Assembly: GCA_021295715.1 (NCBI GenBank)
Contig: JAGWBV010000062.1
Coordinates: 1-59,192 of the forward strand
Direction: 5' to 3'
DNA length: 59,192 nucleotides
Origin: Candidatus Poribacteria bacterium
GTDB taxonomy: Bacteria > Poribacteria > WGA-4E > WGA-3G
In this document: positions 1-8,560 of the stretch, in pieces
Layout of the letters: each line of letters starts with the position of its first letter
How positions within the stretch are numbered: the stretch's first letter is position 1
Made by a program: the position numbers and the translations under genes
The notes under the pieces: generated by a model
The model's database searches: none
Seen by the model: only the letters and a program-made list of their open reading frames with translations
Told to the model about the DNA's origin: nothing

Positions 1-72
1 TGAAGGGATTTTCCCTGTAGGGGCAGTCCCTTGTGGCTGCCCACATCCATCATTTTAGGAGTGACACAGCAC
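1..72. mobile_element. MITE-like element R2, copy A (left end cut by window edge)
   Basis: The right terminal repeat TGACACAGCAC lies at 62-72, followed by TA at 73-74. The internal sequence from position 1 (TGAAGGGATTTTCCCTGTAG) matches the copies at 32414 and 48226. This copy carries about 29 extra bases before the right end. The left terminus lies outside the window. No coding capacity. Confidence 0.7.
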
Positions 73-190
73 TAGTAGAAGGCGCGGTTAGAAAACCGTT
101 CCTACTTGTAAGTTAGTTTCGTTTATAACAGACTTGCCTTCATAGACGCTTGTAATGGGATTTATAAGAATTCACCAAAGGGGTAAAACC

Positions 191-1297
191 GTGGATAAGA
201 AATACCGTATTCAGAACGTTGAGACGATACCGAGTCCATCGCTGGTCGTCTATCTCACACAGGTTCAATATAACATTGACCATGCGATTGCGACCGTCGG
301 TGGAGATGTCTCGAAGCTCAGACCGCATGCGAAGACGCATAAAACCGCAGAGATTATCGCCATGGAGCGGGATGCCGGTATCCTCAAACACAAATGCGCG
401 ACCTTGCGGGAAGCGGAAATGTTGGCACAGAATGGTATAGAGGATATTCTGATTGCCTATCAGATGGTAGGACCCAATGTCAACCGTTTTGTTTCCCTGC
501 AGCTACAGTATCCAGATGCCGATTTCAAGGTTATTGTTGACCATCAAGAATCCGTGGCAGCACTCTCATCATCGGCGGCAAAGAACGGTTTGACCGTCAA
601 GGTTATGCTGGACCTAGATGTAGGCATGAACCGCACGGGGATACCGGTTGGTGATGCCGCTGTGGATGTCTATGCACAGATTGAAGCGGCAGAGCGATTG
701 CAACCGTGGGGATTACACGTCTACGATGGGCATATCCACGATGAAGATGTCGCTGATCGGAAAGCATCCTGTGACAAAAGCCTTGTGCAAGTAGAGGAGA
801 TGAAGGATAGGCTTGCTGCTAAAGGGCTTGAAGTGCCATTGGTTGTGATGGGTGGCACACCGACCTTCCCTATCTATGCGGAGACGCCGGGTGTGGAGGT
901 GTCCCCTGGCACTTTCGTTTTTCATGATCACGGCTACACGACTCTCTTTCCCGATCTTGGATTTACCCCTGCCGCACTGCTCCTAAGCCGTGTGATTAGT
1001 ATTCCGACGCCGCATAGGATTACGCTCGATTTGGGACATAAAGCCATCGCCGCGGATCCTGATGGTGTGCGTGGAATCGTTTTGAATGTTGACGGTGCTG
1101 AGGTGGACAAACAGCACGAGGAGCATTGGGCAATTAACGTTCCTGACAGCACACCGATGCACATGGGGCAAGAAATCTACGTCTGTCCGACACATATCTG
1201 TCCGTGTGTTGCCTTACATCCTTTTTATTATCTCGTAGATGCCGATGGGTATTGTCGCGGGACATGGGAGGTCACAGCACGCAATCGAACTTTTTAA
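191..1297 (+). CDS. DSD1 / D-threonine aldolase-like PLP enzyme
   Basis: A 368-residue fold-type III PLP protein with an alanine-racemase-like N-terminal barrel and a C-terminal metal-binding domain, as in eukaryotic-type D-serine dehydratase and D-threonine aldolase. The PLP lysine is in RPHAKTHK (Lys48 from the GTG start). The C-terminal PTHICPC motif supplies the His335/Cys337 pair that binds the catalytic zinc in DSD1 enzymes. I prefer GTG at 191 because AAAGGGG precedes it by about 7 bases; an in-frame ATG at 155 has no such site. The family acts on D-3-hydroxy amino acids (dehydration or retro-aldol cleavage); which substrate is used here cannot be told from sequence. It stands alone, with repeat debris on both sides. 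Confidence 0.85.
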   Translation: MDKKYRIQNVETIPSPSLVVYLTQVQYNIDHAIATVGGDVSKLRPHAKTHKTAEIIAMERDAGILKHKCATLREAEMLAQNGIEDILIAYQMVGPNVNRFVSLQLQYPDADFKVIVDHQESVAALSSSAAKNGLTVKVMLDLDVGMNRTGIPVGDAAVDVYAQIEAAERLQPWGLHVYDGHIHDEDVADRKASCDKSLVQVEEMKDRLAAKGLEVPLVVMGGTPTFPIYAETPGVEVSPGTFVFHDHGYTTLFPDLGFTPAALLLSRVISIPTPHRITLDLGHKAIAADPDGVRGIVLNVDGAEVDKQHEEHWAINVPDSTPMHMGQEIYVCPTHICPCVALHPFYYLVDADGYCRGTWEVTARNRTF

Positions 1298-1429
1298 TTT
1301 ATGGTCTCTTGGACCGCTCTCCATTTCATTACGAGCGGGTTTCTGGTCAGGACGCAGATGAAATAAGGATATGTGCAGCATAGCATTAGAAACCAAATCA
1401 CTTATCCGCAAGGTATAACTAAAAAACCC
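1291..1429. repeat. R1 repeat remnants, both orientations
   Basis: The left module of the R1 family occurs inverted at 1318-1335 (reverse complement CGTAATGAAATGGAG). A forward right module, CCGCAAGGTATAACTAAAA, lies at 1406-1424, a few bases from the stop codon of the minus-strand gene that ends at 1430. The stretch lies between two convergent gene ends; no T-rich terminator is evident. Confidence 0.6.
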
Positions 1430-3382
1430 TCAGGGCCAAGGGAAGAAGGGTGCGGGGACATTCGCGCCCCAACTGATGAGCGTCCATAGAACCGCCATGC
1501 CGAATTCCCCGAAGACCATACCTAAAAAGAAGGGTCGGAGTCGCTGATATTGTCGGATGCCGCTGTAACGGAGGAGCGGCGTTTTAATACCCCACGCGAT
1601 GAAAACGGGAAACCAGAACACAATCAGGGTCCACGAAGCCGAGAGTGCATATCCAAGCGGATGGAGGGGCCACCACCAATATAGCATCCTCAAGATGACT
1701 AAGCCTGTTGTTACGAACGCGCCAATGCCAAAAAAGAATCCGCCTGTTGTGCGGAGGTCGGTTCCTAATCCTTCCATCGCTGCGACATTGTCCTGAAATG
1801 CCCAGAGCGGATTGCCGCGATACGTGTAGCTATACATGTAATTTGCACCGTGGGTATAGGGAAGCCATAAATGGATGACTGCTGCACACAGAAATGCGAG
1901 TGTGCTTCCTAACACAAATACGCCGACTAACGAACGGTAAGACATTCCCACCCGATCCCTAATTTTCAATCCGTCTAAAAAACCTGTGAGGATGAGTCCG
2001 CGCTGATCGCGTGTGAAAATTGCATCGAGGAATGACAACGCAGTGAGACTCTGCGCGCCCAGTACCGCTTTGGTTGAGATGAGTTGATAAAGGTCCAGGG
2101 GTCGGAACGATGTTTCTGTCATGAGCAGTCCACCTTCCGCTGTGCTACGTGCCATCACCACAGCAACAATGCAGATGTAAACCAGTATCTCGAACGCCGC
2201 GAAGCCTAAATTCAGTCCTGCCGTATAGCACCACCCGATCGCGAGAATCAAACTGATAATGAGTCCCCAAACTGCCGTGCGGTAAGGCAAAAGTTCCGTC
2301 GTGTCATCTGGCTTCGTTGCAGTAAAGGCGCGACGAAACACCTGCCGAAAGTGTGGAAATCCCATATAAATAAACGAAATTACGAGTACAATATAGGCTC
2401 CAGCAACTTGGTAACCGATATAGAGTCGGGTAGGGTAGAGTGGCATCGTGCTGACTCGCCAACCGAACATTGCGGCGACAACATCTTGGAACCGCGTGAG
2501 TAGAAAGAAGAACCATAAACTGAAAAGGAGTTGGGTCGGGAGGAGATAAAAGAACCCGACCGCCGCGAAGGACAGAAAGATGGGTGTGTACACCATAGCG
2601 TTGAAGGGGCGTTCTGTGAAGTATTGGTTGAGGATGTACCTTAGCGGTAAGTTCGGGATTTGGGGCCAGATTTCATGAAGTCCGTTCAACGTAAAGATGA
2701 GAGCGGGCACCGCGAACCCCAGCCACATCAGGCGATTCCGAAGAAAGCCGCGTCCCTCGTGTACAAACTCAAGCGGCAATGAGACTAACGGAAATGTGAG
2801 TTTCTCGTTTTCAATCCACTGTTTCCGGAGGATTGCTGCTAAGCAGAGAAACGCCGTGAACACCAAAAAGACGAGCACACCCCAGACACATAGCGGTTCT
2901 ATCCATGCGCGCCACGGAATACTATCGCCTGTTTGTATGCCCTCATAGAAACTGATAGCGATAGGGGCTTGTCCTTTTTGTTCGGGTGAAAACGGAATCA
3001 ACCAAGGCTTGATGTGTGGAAAAAAGAGGGTGTCCCAACTGTTGGTTTCGTTGGTAAAGTAGTTGATGGCAATGAGGGCGGGGATGAGTTTTTCCATGAC
3101 ACCGCGCGATGAAATCATCGATGCGACGAGCATCATGCAGTAAATGCACATCAATTCGCGCGGGGACAACCCAAATCGGTTATTCAGTCTTTCAAGCAAC
3201 CGATTCCCTAATACCAGAAAAAAGAAAAGTCCAATAACCGCAGGGGGCAGCTGCAGAAACCCGATTTGGATGTAGGTAATTACTAATTCGGCATAGGAGA
3301 CGATGCAACATATAACGATAACGAAGCAGGTACCGAGCAGGAAAGAACGTCCTGAGAGACGATTTTCGTTTATAGGAAGCAA
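1430..3382 (-). CDS. Large polytopic membrane protein (DUF6785-like)
   Basis: A 650-residue very hydrophobic protein with roughly 14 predicted membrane spans, separated by short polar loops, and no soluble domain. It resembles the uncharacterised DUF6784/DUF6785 membrane proteins of Poribacteria-like and PVC bacteria; this family call is from memory and tentative. The start is TTG: AGGGGA sits about 10 bases upstream and a TTGACA-17-TAAACT promoter lies at 3413-3441. No catalytic motif is visible, so transport or a lipid/polysaccharide role are both only guesses. It is monocistronic and convergent with the upstream PLP enzyme gene. Confidence 0.6.
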   Translation of the reverse strand: MLPINENRLSGRSFLLGTCFVIVICCIVSYAELVITYIQIGFLQLPPAVIGLFFFLVLGNRLLERLNNRFGLSPRELMCIYCMMLVASMISSRGVMEKLIPALIAINYFTNETNSWDTLFFPHIKPWLIPFSPEQKGQAPIAISFYEGIQTGDSIPWRAWIEPLCVWGVLVFLVFTAFLCLAAILRKQWIENEKLTFPLVSLPLEFVHEGRGFLRNRLMWLGFAVPALIFTLNGLHEIWPQIPNLPLRYILNQYFTERPFNAMVYTPIFLSFAAVGFFYLLPTQLLFSLWFFFLLTRFQDVVAAMFGWRVSTMPLYPTRLYIGYQVAGAYIVLVISFIYMGFPHFRQVFRRAFTATKPDDTTELLPYRTAVWGLIISLILAIGWCYTAGLNLGFAAFEILVYICIVAVVMARSTAEGGLLMTETSFRPLDLYQLISTKAVLGAQSLTALSFLDAIFTRDQRGLILTGFLDGLKIRDRVGMSYRSLVGVFVLGSTLAFLCAAVIHLWLPYTHGANYMYSYTYRGNPLWAFQDNVAAMEGLGTDLRTTGGFFFGIGAFVTTGLVILRMLYWWWPLHPLGYALSASWTLIVFWFPVFIAWGIKTPLLRYSGIRQYQRLRPFFLGMVFGEFGMAVLWTLISWGANVPAPFFPWP

Positions 3383-3412
3383 TATTGCACTGTCCCCTGT
3401 GAAATTTGATAG

Positions 3413-3441
3413 AGTTTATCACGATGTCCTGAATTTGTCAA
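3413..3441 (-). promoter_or_regulatory. Sigma-70-type promoter for the membrane protein
   Basis: On the minus strand TTGACA (3441-3436) is followed after 17 bases by TAAACT (3418-3413). About 30 bases separate the -10 box from the TTG start at 3382. Confidence 0.6.
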
Positions 3442-3558
3442 ATGCAACTTAACAAGATTGCTGCATCATAATAGGCTACAATACTTGTGTCTTTAAGAAA
3501 AAATGCCATAAGTTTATTTTTTTGTAACCAGTTCATGAATAGAAACGTTGTTAAAAAC

Positions 3559-3867
3559 ATGACTAATTCTATTTCTTTATGGACTGAAGCAATGCGGAAT
3601 GGATCACTTCAATCCTTTGCTAAAATTAATCCCCTTGTTGGGTTACCTCCGAAAACTTTGCGTTTGTATAGTGTGTTAGGGGTTATGAAAAAGGAATATT
3701 GTTCTGGTGAAGAACCGGGATGGTTCCGTGTCCCAGCATCCGACCAGCGTCTTAAGAATATTGGGTTCTCTAAGCGAGGTCTTAGGAACGCGTTGCAGGA
3801 GCTGGTCGAGGTGGATTTGTTACAAATCCGCACAGAACAAGGTAAACGGTTATACCACCTGAAGTAG
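3559..3867 (+). CDS. Small putative winged-helix protein
   Basis: A 102-residue basic protein from ATG 3559; the same frame is open back to 3487 but the upstream part is low complexity. I do not recognise the family. The C-terminal half (FSKRGLRNALQELVEVDLL then QIRTEQGKRLYHLK) has the pattern of a recognition helix followed by a beta wing, as in small winged-helix DNA-binding proteins. The stop at 3865-3867 is one base before the maf start, so the two genes are probably translated from one message. The role is unknown; a regulator is inferred only from the wHTH-like pattern. Confidence 0.5.
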   Translation: MTNSISLWTEAMRNGSLQSFAKINPLVGLPPKTLRLYSVLGVMKKEYCSGEEPGWFRVPASDQRLKNIGFSKRGLRNALQELVEVDLLQIRTEQGKRLYHLK

Positions 3868-3868
3868 C

Positions 3869-4474
3869 ATGCAAACGCGCGAATCTGCTTTAAAAATCCC
3901 GCGATTGGTTCTTGCATCTGCGTCACCTCGCCGTTCTGCTTTATTATCCCAGATTGGCATCACGTTTGAGGTGCGTCCGAGTGATATTGTGGAACCACCC
4001 CCCAACGTCCATTTGAATAATCCAGCCAGTGAAGTAACACAGAAACTTGCCTTGCTGAAGGCAATAGATGTTGCACAGCACTTTAATAACACTCTAATTA
4101 TCGGCGCGGATACTTTGGTATCGTTGGAGGGGAAACTGCTCGGTAAACCGACCGACGATACAGACGCTTTCGAGATGTTGACACACCTGAGTGGCACATG
4201 CCATGAGGTTGTTACAGGTGTAGCCTTGGTGGACGCGCGGACAGGACGCGAAACCGTCTGGGCAGAAACAACACAGGTTTACTTTCGGGAGTTGCATAGT
4301 ACCGAAATAAACGCCTATATTGCGAGCGGGGAAACATCAGATAAAGCGGGCGCGTATGGAATCCAAGGACGGGGCGCAGCGTTCGTTCGACGCATTGAGG
4401 GATGCTACTTTAATGTCGTTGGACTTCCATTAGCGAGCCTCGTTGAACACCTATCCACTTTTCAATTTTTCTAA
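3869..4474 (+). CDS. maf: Maf-family nucleotide pyrophosphatase
   Basis: A 201-residue Maf/Ham1-type protein. The N-terminus has the hallmark LASASPRRSALLSQIG, followed by GADTLV and the conserved GKPTD segment. Near the C-terminus AYGIQGRGAAFVRRIEGCYF and NVVGLPL are present. Maf proteins hydrolyse dTTP/UTP or modified nucleotides to monophosphates and have been linked to septum formation. The length is normal. The ATG follows the previous stop by one base, indicating translational coupling with the small putative wHTH gene. Subfamily (YhdE dTTP/UTP type or YceF m7GTP type) is not certain from sequence alone. Confidence 0.92.
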   Translation: MQTRESALKIPRLVLASASPRRSALLSQIGITFEVRPSDIVEPPPNVHLNNPASEVTQKLALLKAIDVAQHFNNTLIIGADTLVSLEGKLLGKPTDDTDAFEMLTHLSGTCHEVVTGVALVDARTGRETVWAETTQVYFRELHSTEINAYIASGETSDKAGAYGIQGRGAAFVRRIEGCYFNVVGLPLASLVEHLSTFQFF

Positions 4475-4501
4475 TTATTAGGTTTTTGCCCTACTGCGAG
4501 A

Positions 4502-4586
4502 CCGTAATGAAATGGAGGGCGGATTTAAGAAACGCAGGTGAAAGATTCAGATTCATGTTGTTTCTCCGCAAGGTATAATTAAAAAA
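4502..4586 (+). repeat. R1 repeat upstream of the IolB-like gene
   Basis: A full R1 copy: left module CCGTAATGAAATGGAGG at 4502-4518 and right module CCGCAAGGTATAATTAAAA at 4566-4584. The right end runs straight into the coding frame of the IolB-like protein. Confidence 0.75.
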
Positions 4587-5240
4587 CATTATACGCCTGC
4601 TGAGGGCTACACTGAAGTTGTAACCCCCGGCGAAATAGGCATCACGAAACTCCATTTCGGAATTCTTAATCTCACCCCCGAAGCGACCTTTTTTGACCAT
4701 TCTGATGATACTGAAGTCGCATTGATTGCGTTAGGCGGGCATTGCACCTTGCTGGTCGGACATAACGGAAACAAAGCGTATGGGGTTTTGGGCGAGCGTC
4801 CGGACGTTTTTCACGGTGAGGCGTGTGTAGCGCATATTCCGCATCACACCACTTATGAGGTTCTCGCAGGCGAAGCGGGAATAGAAGTCGCAGTTTGCAA
4901 AGTTCTATCATACGCCGAATCCGCTGCGATTATTTTGGAGGCAGGGGAGACCGTAGATGAAAGTGAGACGCACCTCAGGATATGGGAAACCGACTTATCG
5001 GGGGAGGTAGATGTAGAGACATGGGATGCGAACGTGATGCTTTCGGGAGAGGAAGCAATCTGTCTGCACAGGTTCCGAGATGCCGATGGCGTTGCGACTT
5101 TCGATATCACGCGCACCGTAGAGACGGTACGCGTGCGATTGTATCACAATGATATATTAGCGGTTCCAGAGCAGGATACCATTGCGGCATTAGATTCCGA
5201 AGGGGTTGGCTACCAGTTGTGGGTGCAGCCAGATTTCTAA
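4578..5240 (+). CDS. iolB: 5-deoxy-glucuronate isomerase-like protein, no AUG start
   Basis: The translated frame matches the KduI/IolB bicupin fold. It starts with HYTPAEGYTEVVTPGEIGIT, continues through FGILNLTPEA, DTEVALIALGG and LGERPDVFHGEACVAHIP, and ends with a second cupin-like half. IolB isomerises 5-deoxy-D-glucuronate in myo-inositol catabolism. No iol partners are nearby. The frame is open from 4542, but no ATG, GTG or TTG occurs before TTG 4722, which would delete the first ~45 conserved residues. The most likely native start, just before His-Tyr-Thr-Pro, sits where the R1 repeat ends in AAAAAA; a TG seems to be missing. Either an ATT codon at 4578 initiates or the gene is damaged. 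The coordinate given is the ATT option. Confidence 0.6.
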   Translation: MKKHYTPAEGYTEVVTPGEIGITKLHFGILNLTPEATFFDHSDDTEVALIALGGHCTLLVGHNGNKAYGVLGERPDVFHGEACVAHIPHHTTYEVLAGEAGIEVAVCKVLSYAESAAIILEAGETVDESETHLRIWETDLSGEVDVETWDANVMLSGEEAICLHRFRDADGVATFDITRTVETVRVRLYHNDILAVPEQDTIAALDSEGVGYQLWVQPDF

Positions 5241-5278
5241 GGAGCGCAAATACCTACAGTGCTAAAATAGACGCAGTG

Positions 5279-5581
5279 CTACTCACCTTCGATGAGTTCA
5301 CCGCCCTTCTTCAGGAAAGCGACAGCACTCCGTGAGATTTGGACCTTTACCTCTTGGCTATTCATTTCACCAACCGAGATGAGAATAATATTCTTATCAT
5401 TGCTAAGGCCAAGAATTTTGCCGTGTAACCCGCCATTCGTTACGATTTCATCGCCTTTGGTCAGATTCTCCAGCATATTCTGATGTTTTTTACGTTTGGC
5501 TTGTTCCGGACGCCATAACAAAAAGTACATGATAGCACCCATCGCGATGAACGGAACAAGCAAACCTGTTATTTGATCCAT
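5279..5581 (-). CDS. yajC: Preprotein translocase accessory subunit YajC
   Basis: A 100-residue protein with one N-terminal membrane span (about residues 5-22, LLVPFIAMGAIMYFLLWRP), then the typical cytoplasmic RPEQAKRKKHQNML and GDEIVTNGGLHGKI segments. YajC associates with SecDF-YidC at the Sec translocon. The start is ATG 5581 with AAGGAG 8 bases upstream; upstream in-frame codons are not needed. It is the last gene of the yebC-ruvCAB-queA-yajC run, an arrangement common in bacteria. secD/secF, which often follow, are absent here. Confidence 0.92.
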   Translation of the reverse strand: MDQITGLLVPFIAMGAIMYFLLWRPEQAKRKKHQNMLENLTKGDEIVTNGGLHGKILGLSNDKNIILISVGEMNSQEVKVQISRSAVAFLKKGGELIEGE

Positions 5582-5637
5582 GAAGTTTCTCCTTTTCTTT
5601 TGACGTAGTTTGCACGTCAAAACTTGCTGTTAAAAAA

Positions 5638-6666
5638 TCAAAGAATTAGCATGGCATCGCCATAGCTATAAAAACGGTAGTTATGTTGGAGTGCCTCTTG
5701 GTAAGCCTGCTGAATCAGTTCCGTTCCAGCAAAGGCACTCACGAGCATAAGTAAAGTTGATTTGGGTAGATGGAAGTTCGTGACCAACGCATCTACCGCA
5801 TTAAATCGGTGCCCGGGATAAATAAAAAGTTCACTGTGTCCGCTATAAGGATGAATGGTGCCTGTCGTGGCTGCGGTTTCCAAGGACCGCACGACTGTGG
5901 TGCCGATAGCAACGATTTTCCTTCCCGCCTCCCGCGCTGTGCGGATCCGGTTCGCTTCTATTTCGGAGAGGTGGATATATTCGGCATGCATCTTATGGGT
6001 TTGAATATTTTCCACTTTCACCGGTTGGAACGTTCCAGGTCCAACATGTAGCGTTAGCATTGCTGTTTCTATCCCGCTTTTTTTTAATTCCTCCAATAAT
6101 TCTTGTGTAAAGTGTAAACCTGCCGTAGGAGCTGCGATTGCGCCTTCGGTGGCGGCGTAGACTGACTGATAGCGAACCTTATCTTCAGGAGTCGGTGGAC
6201 GGCGAATATAAGGTGGCAAAGGCATCATACCCACATCTGTCAGAATAGTCGAGAACTCGCCGATATAGTCGAAACGGACGATACAGTGTCCGTCATCCGG
6301 TTTCGCGAGCACCTCTGCTGTTAGGGCAGCGTTACCAAAGACGACCTGTGTGCCGATTCGGAGACTCCGCCGCGGTTTGGCGAGTGCCTCCCATGTGTCC
6401 GACTCTTTTTCGCGGATGAGAAGGAGTTCTATCTTTCCGCCGGTTCCGCTTTTTCTACCGATTAACCGTGCCGGAATGACCTTCGTGTCGTTTAGGACTA
6501 ACAACGCATCGTTGGGTAAGTATTTCCCAATCTGTGAAAACCGAGTATGGTAAAAAGCACAAGTGTTGCGGTCAACTACCAAGAGTCGTGACCCATCCCG
6601 CTGTTGAAGTGGACTTTGCGCGATCCGATCAGGCGGTAGATGGTAGTCGAAATCTGTGAGTTTCAT
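5638..6666 (-). CDS. queA: tRNA epoxyqueuosine precursor synthase QueA
   Basis: A 342-residue S-adenosylmethionine:tRNA ribosyltransferase-isomerase, which transfers and rearranges the ribose of SAM onto preQ1 in tRNA to form epoxyqueuosine. Family landmarks are MKLTDFDYHLPPDRIAQ at the N-terminus, DGSRLLVV, NDTKVIPARL, APTAGLHFT, the HVGPGTFQPV segment, and LVTNFHLPKSTLLMLVSAF. The start at 6666 gives the canonical N-terminus and length. An upstream in-frame ATG at 6717 would add 17 residues, partly encoded by an R3 repeat. It sits between ruvB and yajC on the same strand. Confidence 0.94.
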   Translation of the reverse strand: MKLTDFDYHLPPDRIAQSPLQQRDGSRLLVVDRNTCAFYHTRFSQIGKYLPNDALLVLNDTKVIPARLIGRKSGTGGKIELLLIREKESDTWEALAKPRRSLRIGTQVVFGNAALTAEVLAKPDDGHCIVRFDYIGEFSTILTDVGMMPLPPYIRRPPTPEDKVRYQSVYAATEGAIAAPTAGLHFTQELLEELKKSGIETAMLTLHVGPGTFQPVKVENIQTHKMHAEYIHLSEIEANRIRTAREAGRKIVAIGTTVVRSLETAATTGTIHPYSGHSELFIYPGHRFNAVDALVTNFHLPKSTLLMLVSAFAGTELIQQAYQEALQHNYRFYSYGDAMLIL

Positions 6667-6717
6667 ATTGCGAATTATGAGTTTCTGGACATCGTTCTGC
6701 TCCGTTGAAAAAGCCAT

Positions 6718-6788
6718 CAGCGGTCAGCAATAGGTGCTAACTTCGACAGAAATCTCTTTACTGACGGCTGACAGCTGAAAGCCGATTG
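6718..6788. repeat. R3 palindromic repeat between ruvB and queA
   Basis: Sequence of the type GCGGTCAGCAATAGG ... CTCTTTACTGACGGC TGACAGCTGAAAGCC. The two arms (GTCAGCA / TGCTGAC-like and GACGGCTGACAGC) belong to the R3 family seen at nine or more other places in the window. Confidence 0.5.
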
Positions 6789-6791
6789 CCA

Positions 6792-7817
6792 TTAATAGAA
6801 CAGTGAGGGTTGGGATGCTACGGGATAGTTGAAATATTCATGAGCGGTATCGGTTGCGATGCGTCCGCCCGGCGTTAGCATCAAAAATCCCTCTTTAATG
6901 TAGTAAGGTTCGTAAACCTCTGCGATAGTGCGTTCGTCTTCACTCAGAGCCACAGCGAGTGCCTTCAGTCCCGCACGTCCATTGAATTTTTCAATGAGCG
7001 TTTGAAAATAAGCGTAGTCTTGTCTGTTTAATCCGCGTTCATCGATGTCAAAGAATTTGAGTGCCTCTTCCACAACCTCAAGCGACAGAGAGCCGTCTGC
7101 TTCGACTTGGGCATAGTCCCTGACGTTAGCAAGCAGTTTATTTGCGATTCGCATCGTGCCACGCGAGCGGCACGCTAATGTGTATTCCGCATTTTCGTCG
7201 ATATTGATGTTGAGTTTTGCGCTGTTAATCCGAATCGCTTGTTGGATGTCTTCTGGTTCGTAGTAATCGAGATGGATACGGATGCCGAATCTATCGCGAA
7301 AGGGTCCCGTCAGCAAGCCTTCACGTGTGGTCGCACCAACGAGTGTGAATTGCTTAAGCGGCATCTGCACGACATCCGATGCGGGACCTTGACCGATGGC
7401 TAAATCCAAGTGATAATCTTCCATCGCAGGGTAGAGCAGTTCTTGAACATACCCTTTCATCCGGTGGATTTCATCAATAAACAGAATATCGCCTTGATCA
7501 AGGTTCATCAAGGTTGAGGCGAGGTCGAGTTTCTCCATGACGGGACCGATCGCCTGTTTATAGTGAGTCTGAATTTCATTGGCGATGATCCGCGCAAGTG
7601 TGGTCTTCCCAAGTCCCGGTGGACCCACAAGCAACACATGCTCAAGTGCGTCCCCGCGCTTTTTGGCGGCTTCAATATGGATACGGAGCTGCTCTTTCGC
7701 TTTTTCCTGTCCGATGAACTCGCTGAGTGTTTCCGGACGGAGGCTGTATCCAAAATCGTCGTCTTCTTCTGCCAAATCTTGCATCCGGTCGAAATCTGGT
7801 ATTTCGTGGTTATCCAT
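6792..7817 (-). CDS. ruvB: Holliday junction branch migration ATPase RuvB
   Basis: A 341-residue AAA+ ATPase that, as a hexamer, drives RuvA-bound Holliday junction migration. Visible motifs are RPETLSEFIGQ, Walker A GPPGLGKTTLA, Walker B ILFIDEIHR, sensor-1 region LVGATTREG, the arginine-finger stretch GPFRDRFGI, and the C-terminal winged-helix domain ending ATDTAHEYF. Length is normal. It lies 137 bases downstream of ruvA, a gap filled mostly by repeat sequence, and 125 bases before queA, so the operon has been spread by repeats. Confidence 0.97.
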   Translation of the reverse strand: MDNHEIPDFDRMQDLAEEDDDFGYSLRPETLSEFIGQEKAKEQLRIHIEAAKKRGDALEHVLLVGPPGLGKTTLARIIANEIQTHYKQAIGPVMEKLDLASTLMNLDQGDILFIDEIHRMKGYVQELLYPAMEDYHLDLAIGQGPASDVVQMPLKQFTLVGATTREGLLTGPFRDRFGIRIHLDYYEPEDIQQAIRINSAKLNINIDENAEYTLACRSRGTMRIANKLLANVRDYAQVEADGSLSLEVVEEALKFFDIDERGLNRQDYAYFQTLIEKFNGRAGLKALAVALSEDERTIAEVYEPYYIKEGFLMLTPGGRIATDTAHEYFNYPVASQPSLFY

Positions 7818-7889
7818 TTTTGGGTCCTAACACGGGAGTTTCAATATAAGTAACAATCAACTTTCAGTACAAGGGCGTGAAGGTTGTAA

Positions 7890-7950
7890 AACAAACGTCC
7901 CTACTATAAGATCTACTGACTGCCGACTGCCGACGACTGATAGCCATTAA
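7890..7950. repeat. R3 repeat fragment between ruvA and ruvB
   Basis: The sequence CTACTGACTGCCGACTGCCG followed by ACGACTGATAGCC is an R3-type arm. It occupies the spacer between two genes that are normally tightly coupled. Confidence 0.45.
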
Positions 7951-7954
7951 AAGA

Positions 7955-8557
7955 CTAATTTCGAATATATCGAAGTGCTTGCGCGATGAGATTTTCTCGT
8001 TGCGCAGACTCGCCGAGAACTTGTTGTGCCTTCTCGATGGCTTGTTCTGCTTCAAGTTCCGATGCACCAAGGGTATTGACGAGGATTTGGAGTGCCTCTG
8101 CCGCTGGAGCACCCACGGGTTTTCCGGGGTCACTATCACCTTCGAGTTTCAATTTCATAATGTTCTTTCTGAGTTTACTGATGATGACTTGGGCGAGGTC
8201 TTTGCCTAAACGTGGAACCCGCATGAGGGTCGTCGCATCGCCACGGTGGACGGCGCGTTGGAATTGTGAAGGTGATAGCCGAGCGACGATGTTTTGTGCA
8301 AGGGCGGGTCCTACACCGGAGACCGTCAGTGCCAATTCAAAGACTTTGAGCCCGTCCTTTGAGGTGAACCCGAAGAGCGTAATTTTGTTGTCCCGGTTTT
8401 GATGATAGTAGGTATAGAGCGTAACAGTATCGCCTATAGGGGGTAAATCCGTTACAATTCTCGCTGGCACATCGATCATATATCCAATGCCGTTTACATC
8501 TACAATAACCTGTGTTGTTTCCTTATCTACGAGAACCCCTTTGATATAAGAAATCAT
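7955..8557 (-). CDS. ruvA: Holliday junction DNA-binding protein RuvA
   Basis: A 200-residue protein of standard length. The OB-fold N-terminus begins MISYIKGVLVDKETTQVIVD. It is followed by helix-hairpin-helix motifs (VSGVGPALAQNIVARLSP and VPRLGKDLAQVIISKLR) and the C-terminal domain III (ASELEAEQAIEKA) that contacts RuvB. It binds the four-way junction and loads RuvB. The start is 3 bases after the ruvC stop, consistent with coupled translation; no strong Shine-Dalgarno is visible. Confidence 0.96.
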   Translation of the reverse strand: MISYIKGVLVDKETTQVIVDVNGIGYMIDVPARIVTDLPPIGDTVTLYTYYHQNRDNKITLFGFTSKDGLKVFELALTVSGVGPALAQNIVARLSPSQFQRAVHRGDATTLMRVPRLGKDLAQVIISKLRKNIMKLKLEGDSDPGKPVGAPAAEALQILVNTLGASELEAEQAIEKAQQVLGESAQRENLIAQALRYIRN

Positions 8558-8560
8558 ATT

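Noticed and set aside
4722-5240. TTG 4722 as the start of the IolB-like protein
   Set aside because: It would remove about 45 residues of clearly conserved sequence that is intact in the same frame.
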